Origin: Sulfurovum sp.
GTDB taxonomy: Bacteria > Campylobacterota > Campylobacteria > Campylobacterales > Sulfurovaceae
Direction of reading: 5' to 3'
Assembly: GCA_020721385.1 (NCBI GenBank)
Contig: DYMW01000025.1
Location: 1,563 to 18,421, forward strand
DNA: 16,859 bases
The notes under the pieces are model-generated. The model worked only from the letters and a program-made list of their open reading frames with translations, did not search any database and was not told where the DNA came from. This document shows, one piece after another, positions 14,229-16,859 of this stretch. How positions within the stretch are numbered: the first letter of the stretch is position 1; each line of letters starts with the position of its first letter. The position numbers and the translations under genes are program-made.

Positions 14229-14606
14229 ATGAAAAAAATTAAAGTTTTACTGCTTGGCTTATGCCTAACACAATCATTATACAGTTATGAATATGATGAA
14301 AAAGATGTTTATCATATCTTATCCTCAACAACATTGGGGTATGTAGGAGAGACGTTACTACATAAATCATCCTCATTAAGTGATACTCAAAAGATTATTT
14401 TTGGGGCAACGCCAACCATTGCAATAGGGGCTTATAAAGAGTATGTTGATGATAAAACCAGTGATAATGGGGATATGATTCTTAATGTACTTGGTGCATT
14501 AACAGGAGCTTATTTGGGAAATTATTTCAACAATAAATATTTCTTTAAACTCAATCACGAAGGGGCAACCAAAACCACCAAATTAACCATGGGCTATAAT
14601 TTTTAA
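14229..14606 (+). CDS. Small exported YfiM-like (DUF2279-like) protein
   Basis: This 125-residue product has a Sec-type signal peptide (MKKIKVLLLGLCLTQSLYS, cleaved near residue 20), with no lipobox cysteine in the usual place. The mature part has a DVYHILSSTTLGYVGE helix and then GAYKEYVDD..SDNGDMILNVLGALTG. The spacing of KE..D, GD and N..GA..G is like YfiM/DUF2279 exported proteins. That match is by pattern only and the function of such proteins is not established. AAGG lies 9 nt before the ATG, with an extended -10 promoter upstream. It is probably a single-gene unit, since its stop codon is in a terminator-like hairpin. Confidence 0.7.
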   Translation: MKKIKVLLLGLCLTQSLYSYEYDEKDVYHILSSTTLGYVGETLLHKSSSLSDTQKIIFGATPTIAIGAYKEYVDDKTSDNGDMILNVLGALTGAYLGNYFNNKYFFKLNHEGATKTTKLTMGYNF

Positions 14607-14637
14607 CCTTTCTTGTAACTTCTTCAAGAAAAGGTTA
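14604..14637 (+). terminator. Hairpin after the YfiM-like gene
   Basis: TAACCTTT-CTTG (14604-14615) pairs with CAAG-AAAAGGTTA (14625-14637), 12 bp with one bulged A and a 9-nt loop. The stop codon TAA forms the base of the stem. The T-run that follows is poor (TAATTAAC). Confidence 0.45.
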
Positions 14638-14676
14638 TAATTAACAAAGAAAAAATTATCGAGTAGGAGAGATTCC

Positions 14677-15261
14677 ATGCAAAATTTTCAAAAAGTAGGT
14701 TTACTATTTATCAGCTTATTTATCGTGAGTGGTTGTGAAACAGGTACAAAATACGATTCTGACACCCCAACAATTACAGAATCAAGCCAAGATGAGATGG
14801 TTGATACAACATCCAACGATGAAGACATATTTGACTTGGAACCTCTTCAAAAAATGAATGCTTCAACTTCAAATATCAAACAGTTTGAAGGAGGAAGTTC
14901 AACCGATGGGCTTGATGTAAAATCGATTAGAATAGGTAAACATGACAATTTTACCCGTTTGGTTTTTGATGTTAAAAAAAAGAACAACGCCCAAGAGAGT
15001 GTTAAAAAAGTGGGTTATTATACCTTTTCTTATGTACCAAAAACCAATAAAATAACAGCGGTCATCAATGGATATGATGGTTTTTCAGCCCAAATTCCGA
15101 CCTTTTCAAGTACAAGCATTGTTGAAAAAATGTATTTTGAAGACTATCCTGATGAAGACGCTTATAAATTTCATATTCAATTAAGAGAAGATGCGACTGT
15201 TAAAGTTTTTGACATGGAAAATCCAGCCAAATTGGTTGTTGACATCACACCTTTATACTAA
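14677..15261 (+). CDS. AMIN-domain lipoprotein
   Basis: The 194-residue protein starts with a lipoprotein signal peptide (lipobox VSGC, Cys20), followed by an acidic, Ser/Thr-rich linker to about residue 80. The C-terminal part, from LDVKSIRIGKHDNFTRLVFD to the AKLVVDI near the end, has the beta-strand pattern of AMIN domains. These are found in periplasmic amidases and in secretin-associated proteins, where they bind peptidoglycan or help localise partners. No amidase catalytic domain is present, so the protein would be a membrane-anchored binding module rather than an enzyme; this is inferred. TAGGAGAG gives a strong ribosome site before the ATG. It lies 70 nt after the YfiM-like gene and converges on the ankyrin gene. 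Confidence 0.75.
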   Translation: MQNFQKVGLLFISLFIVSGCETGTKYDSDTPTITESSQDEMVDTTSNDEDIFDLEPLQKMNASTSNIKQFEGGSSTDGLDVKSIRIGKHDNFTRLVFDVKKKNNAQESVKKVGYYTFSYVPKTNKITAVINGYDGFSAQIPTFSSTSIVEKMYFEDYPDEDAYKFHIQLREDATVKVFDMENPAKLVVDITPLY

Positions 15262-15291
15262 AAAAATAGCATTACCTTTATGTAATGCTAT
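15260..15291 (-). terminator. Rho-independent terminator of the ankyrin gene
   Basis: ATAGCATTAC (15266-15275) and GTAATGCTAT (15282-15291) form a perfect 10-bp stem with a 6-nt loop. On the minus strand a run of seven T follows (15266-15260). The ankyrin stop codon is within the stem. It is the clearest terminator in the window and may also slow transcription coming from the plus strand. Confidence 0.85.
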
Positions 15292-15884
15292 ATCGAGTCA
15301 AATCCCATATCTTCTGTGGGTGCTTTTCTATTGTTCATATCTTCTTCTTTTTGTGCTTCTTGATAATAATGATTAAATTTAGCTCCACGTTCATCTAAAA
15401 ATGCCAACATCTTTTTTTGACCCAATTTCTTGGCATAATCTTTGCTACTCATACATGAATTGTCTTGTACATTAATATCTGCTCCATAATCAAGCAACAG
15501 TTGAGCAATGGCAATGTTGTTAAAACACGCAGCCAAAACAATAGGAGTAATACCACTTTTACGCGAAGTTGCATTCACATCCATTCCTTTGTCAAGACAC
15601 ATCCTAATGACATCTTCTCGTTTAAATTTAATGGCAATATCAATCGCACTTAACCCATCACTGTCTACTTGATTAATGTCACAGCCATATTGAAGCAACA
15701 CTTCAATAAATTCAATAGAAGCATATTTACGAATGGCATAAAAGAGGGTACTGATTTCATCAGGGTCTTCTAGGTCATACTCTTGCCCTATCAATACAGG
15801 CTCAGAAAGGTCTATCCCCGCTTTACAAAGTGCTTTAAGTTTAACAATATTATCATTTTCAATCGCTTCTATTAATTCATTCAT
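15288..15884 (-). CDS. Ankyrin-repeat protein
   Basis: This 198-residue protein, with no signal peptide, is made almost wholly of ankyrin repeats. A degenerate first repeat (about 3-38) is followed by clear ones at about 43-75 (STLFYAIRKYASIEFIEVLL), 76-108 (DGLSAIDIAIKFKREDVIRM) and 109-142 (SGITPIVLAACFNNIAIAQL), and a partial one to about 170. The LLLDYGADIN signature is textbook. A charged tail follows, ending MGFDSI. Such proteins are protein-binding scaffolds; the partner is unknown. AAAGG precedes the ATG at 15884. It appears to be a single-gene unit closed by a strong terminator. Confidence 0.88.
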   Translation of the reverse strand: MNELIEAIENDNIVKLKALCKAGIDLSEPVLIGQEYDLEDPDEISTLFYAIRKYASIEFIEVLLQYGCDINQVDSDGLSAIDIAIKFKREDVIRMCLDKGMDVNATSRKSGITPIVLAACFNNIAIAQLLLDYGADINVQDNSCMSSKDYAKKLGQKKMLAFLDERGAKFNHYYQEAQKEEDMNNRKAPTEDMGFDSI

Positions 15885-15969
15885 GGTTCAACCTTTATCT
15901 ATAATCTCTTTAGTATTTTTTAGGTTATAACATAAAGCGGTACAACTATTTCTTAATAATTGTCTCTTT

Positions 15970-16728
15970 TTAACGTTTATTTTTAACTTGTTGAATGTAC
16001 TTTAACTCTTGAAGTGCAATTTTATCATTGGGTGCAATTTTTAAAATTTCATTATAAACCGCTTCGGCTTTACTCAACTCATTCAGTTCGGTAAGACTGT
16101 AACCAATACCCCGTTTAGCCCTTAACAATTCGGTCTCTTGTAACTCTTTTGGTGAAAACAGTTGGGCTGATTTTTCAGCAGATTGATAAGTGCTTAAAGC
16201 TTTCTGCCACTCTTTTTCTTGATGATAAAAATGTCCCAACTCTGATAAATATTTGGAATTAGAAGGGGCAAGTTGCACTGCTTTTTCAATAAATATTTTA
16301 GCATTACTTATCTCTTTCAATTCAACCAGTGCATAAGCTTTAAGATAATAAGCATCTGACCATGTTGTATTGAGTACTTCCACCTCTTTACCCTCCTCTT
16401 TAGCCGTTGCTAAATAGAAAAGATGCTCTTCTCTTGAACGTGCCGTATAGATACGTTTGGTAACATGTGCATAGGCATCTTCATAATGGGTAATAATCGG
16501 ATTAAAATGGTTCAAAATCGCTTTTTGGGCATCACCATAATACAAAGCTTGTTCTCCACTGCTTAAGAGTTCTTTATATTTTAAATCATCAACCATGGGC
16601 GTATTCACAATAGGTGTATTTACTGTTTGAGATGTTTCAACTTCAATGGTATTGGGAATTTGATGGGCATTTGGAGCCGTACACGCAGAAAGAAAAATCA
16701 ATAAAAGTATGAGCAATACATTTTTCAT
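15970..16728 (-). CDS. TPR-repeat lipoprotein
   Basis: The start is set to the ATG at 16728, which has AAAGG at 7-nt spacing; the TTG two codons earlier is too close to that site. The 252-residue protein then begins with a lipoprotein signal (MKNVLLILLLIFLSAC, Cys16), followed by a linker that repeats NTPIV/NTPMV. The second half holds tetratricopeptide repeats at about 123-156 (SDAYYLKAYALVELKEISNA), 157-190 (SELGHFYHQEKEWQKALSTY) and 203-236 (GIGYSLTELNELSKAEAVYN). TPR lipoproteins serve as assembly scaffolds in the cell envelope. Which complex this one joins cannot be told. It is divergent from the gene at 16837. Confidence 0.85.
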   Translation of the reverse strand: MKNVLLILLLIFLSACTAPNAHQIPNTIEVETSQTVNTPIVNTPMVDDLKYKELLSSGEQALYYGDAQKAILNHFNPIITHYEDAYAHVTKRIYTARSREEHLFYLATAKEEGKEVEVLNTTWSDAYYLKAYALVELKEISNAKIFIEKAVQLAPSNSKYLSELGHFYHQEKEWQKALSTYQSAEKSAQLFSPKELQETELLRAKRGIGYSLTELNELSKAEAVYNEILKIAPNDKIALQELKYIQQVKNKR

Positions 16729-16747
16729 AGACAAACCTTTTTAGGAT

Positions 16748-16753
16748 ATTATA
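16748..16753 (-). promoter_or_regulatory. -10 element of the TPR lipoprotein gene
   Basis: TATAAT reads on the minus strand at 16753-16748, 20-25 nt upstream of the ATG at 16728, within TAGTATATAATATCC. It faces away from the plus-strand -10 at 16803. Confidence 0.5.
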
Positions 16754-16802
16754 TACTAAACTATCTAAGATGACTCCATGGTCTTATAAATCCCTTTTAT
16801 AC

Positions 16803-16808
16803 TATAAT
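16803..16808 (+). promoter_or_regulatory. -10 element of the gene entering at the window end
   Basis: A perfect TATAAT lies 29 nt before the ATG at 16837, preceded by CCCTTTTATAC. It forms a divergent promoter pair with the element at 16748. Confidence 0.5.
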
Positions 16809-16836
16809 AATAAAAACTGAAATATATGAGGTATAG

Positions 16837-16859
16837 ATGATTATAGTCAATTCAATAGA
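16837..16859 (+). CDS. Start of an unidentified gene, truncated by the window end
   Basis: ATG at 16837 opens a frame reading MIIVNSI before the sequence stops. GAGG lies 5 nt upstream and a TATAAT 29 nt upstream, which together make a real start likely. Seven residues are too few to name a product. Confidence 0.5.

Noticed and set aside
1..16859. Mobile elements, CRISPR arrays, toxin-antitoxin or phage-defence systems
   Set aside because: No transposase, integrase, spaced direct repeats, or recognised defence genes were seen on either strand.

Overview
The window is chromosomal, AT-rich DNA that most resembles a Campylobacterota (epsilonproteobacterial) genome of the Sulfurimonas/Sulfurovum/Arcobacter type. 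This judgement rests on gene content, the protein sequences as I recognise them, T-tract promoters without clear -35 boxes, and the accA/fabF/acpP and gpmI/mraY/murD groupings. No database search was possible. I see no insertion sequence, prophage, CRISPR array or replication origin.

Positions 1-2933 read rightward. They hold the end of a membrane gene that looks like a damaged potassium-channel/RCK gene, then argJ (arginine biosynthesis) overlapping it by 8 nt, then a DbpA-type DEAD-box RNA helicase with its own -10 element. From 5460 down to 2962 the minus strand carries a fatty-acid operon: acpP, fabF (GTG start) and accA. A terminator-like hairpin follows acpP, and a perfect 16-bp inverted repeat lies in the fabF leader.

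Positions 5461-5914 are a 454-bp, very AT-rich divergent intergenic region with phased T-tracts and candidate promoters. A rightward Bax-like glucosaminidase lipoprotein follows. Convergent to it is a minus-strand block, fabG - OmpR-family regulator - histidine kinase, joined by a 1-nt stop/start overlap and a 0-nt junction. Upstream of fabG on the same strand lie two tandem paralogous TerB-like small proteins, and upstream of those gpmI (glycolysis).

From 11569 the plus strand carries mraY and murD (peptidoglycan precursor synthesis), tRNA-Phe(GAA), a small exported YfiM-like protein and an AMIN-domain lipoprotein. The minus strand then holds an ankyrin-repeat protein and a TPR lipoprotein. 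A gene starting at 16837 runs off the window end.

Most of the window is core metabolism and envelope biogenesis. The less ordinary parts are the two-component system translationally coupled to fabG, the Bax-like/two-component block lying between fabG and acpP, the paired TerB-like genes, the structured leader of fabF and the curved-DNA signature upstream of the Bax-like gene. Three starts were set from Shine-Dalgarno and alignment evidence rather than the longest frame: 9522, 12639 and 16728.
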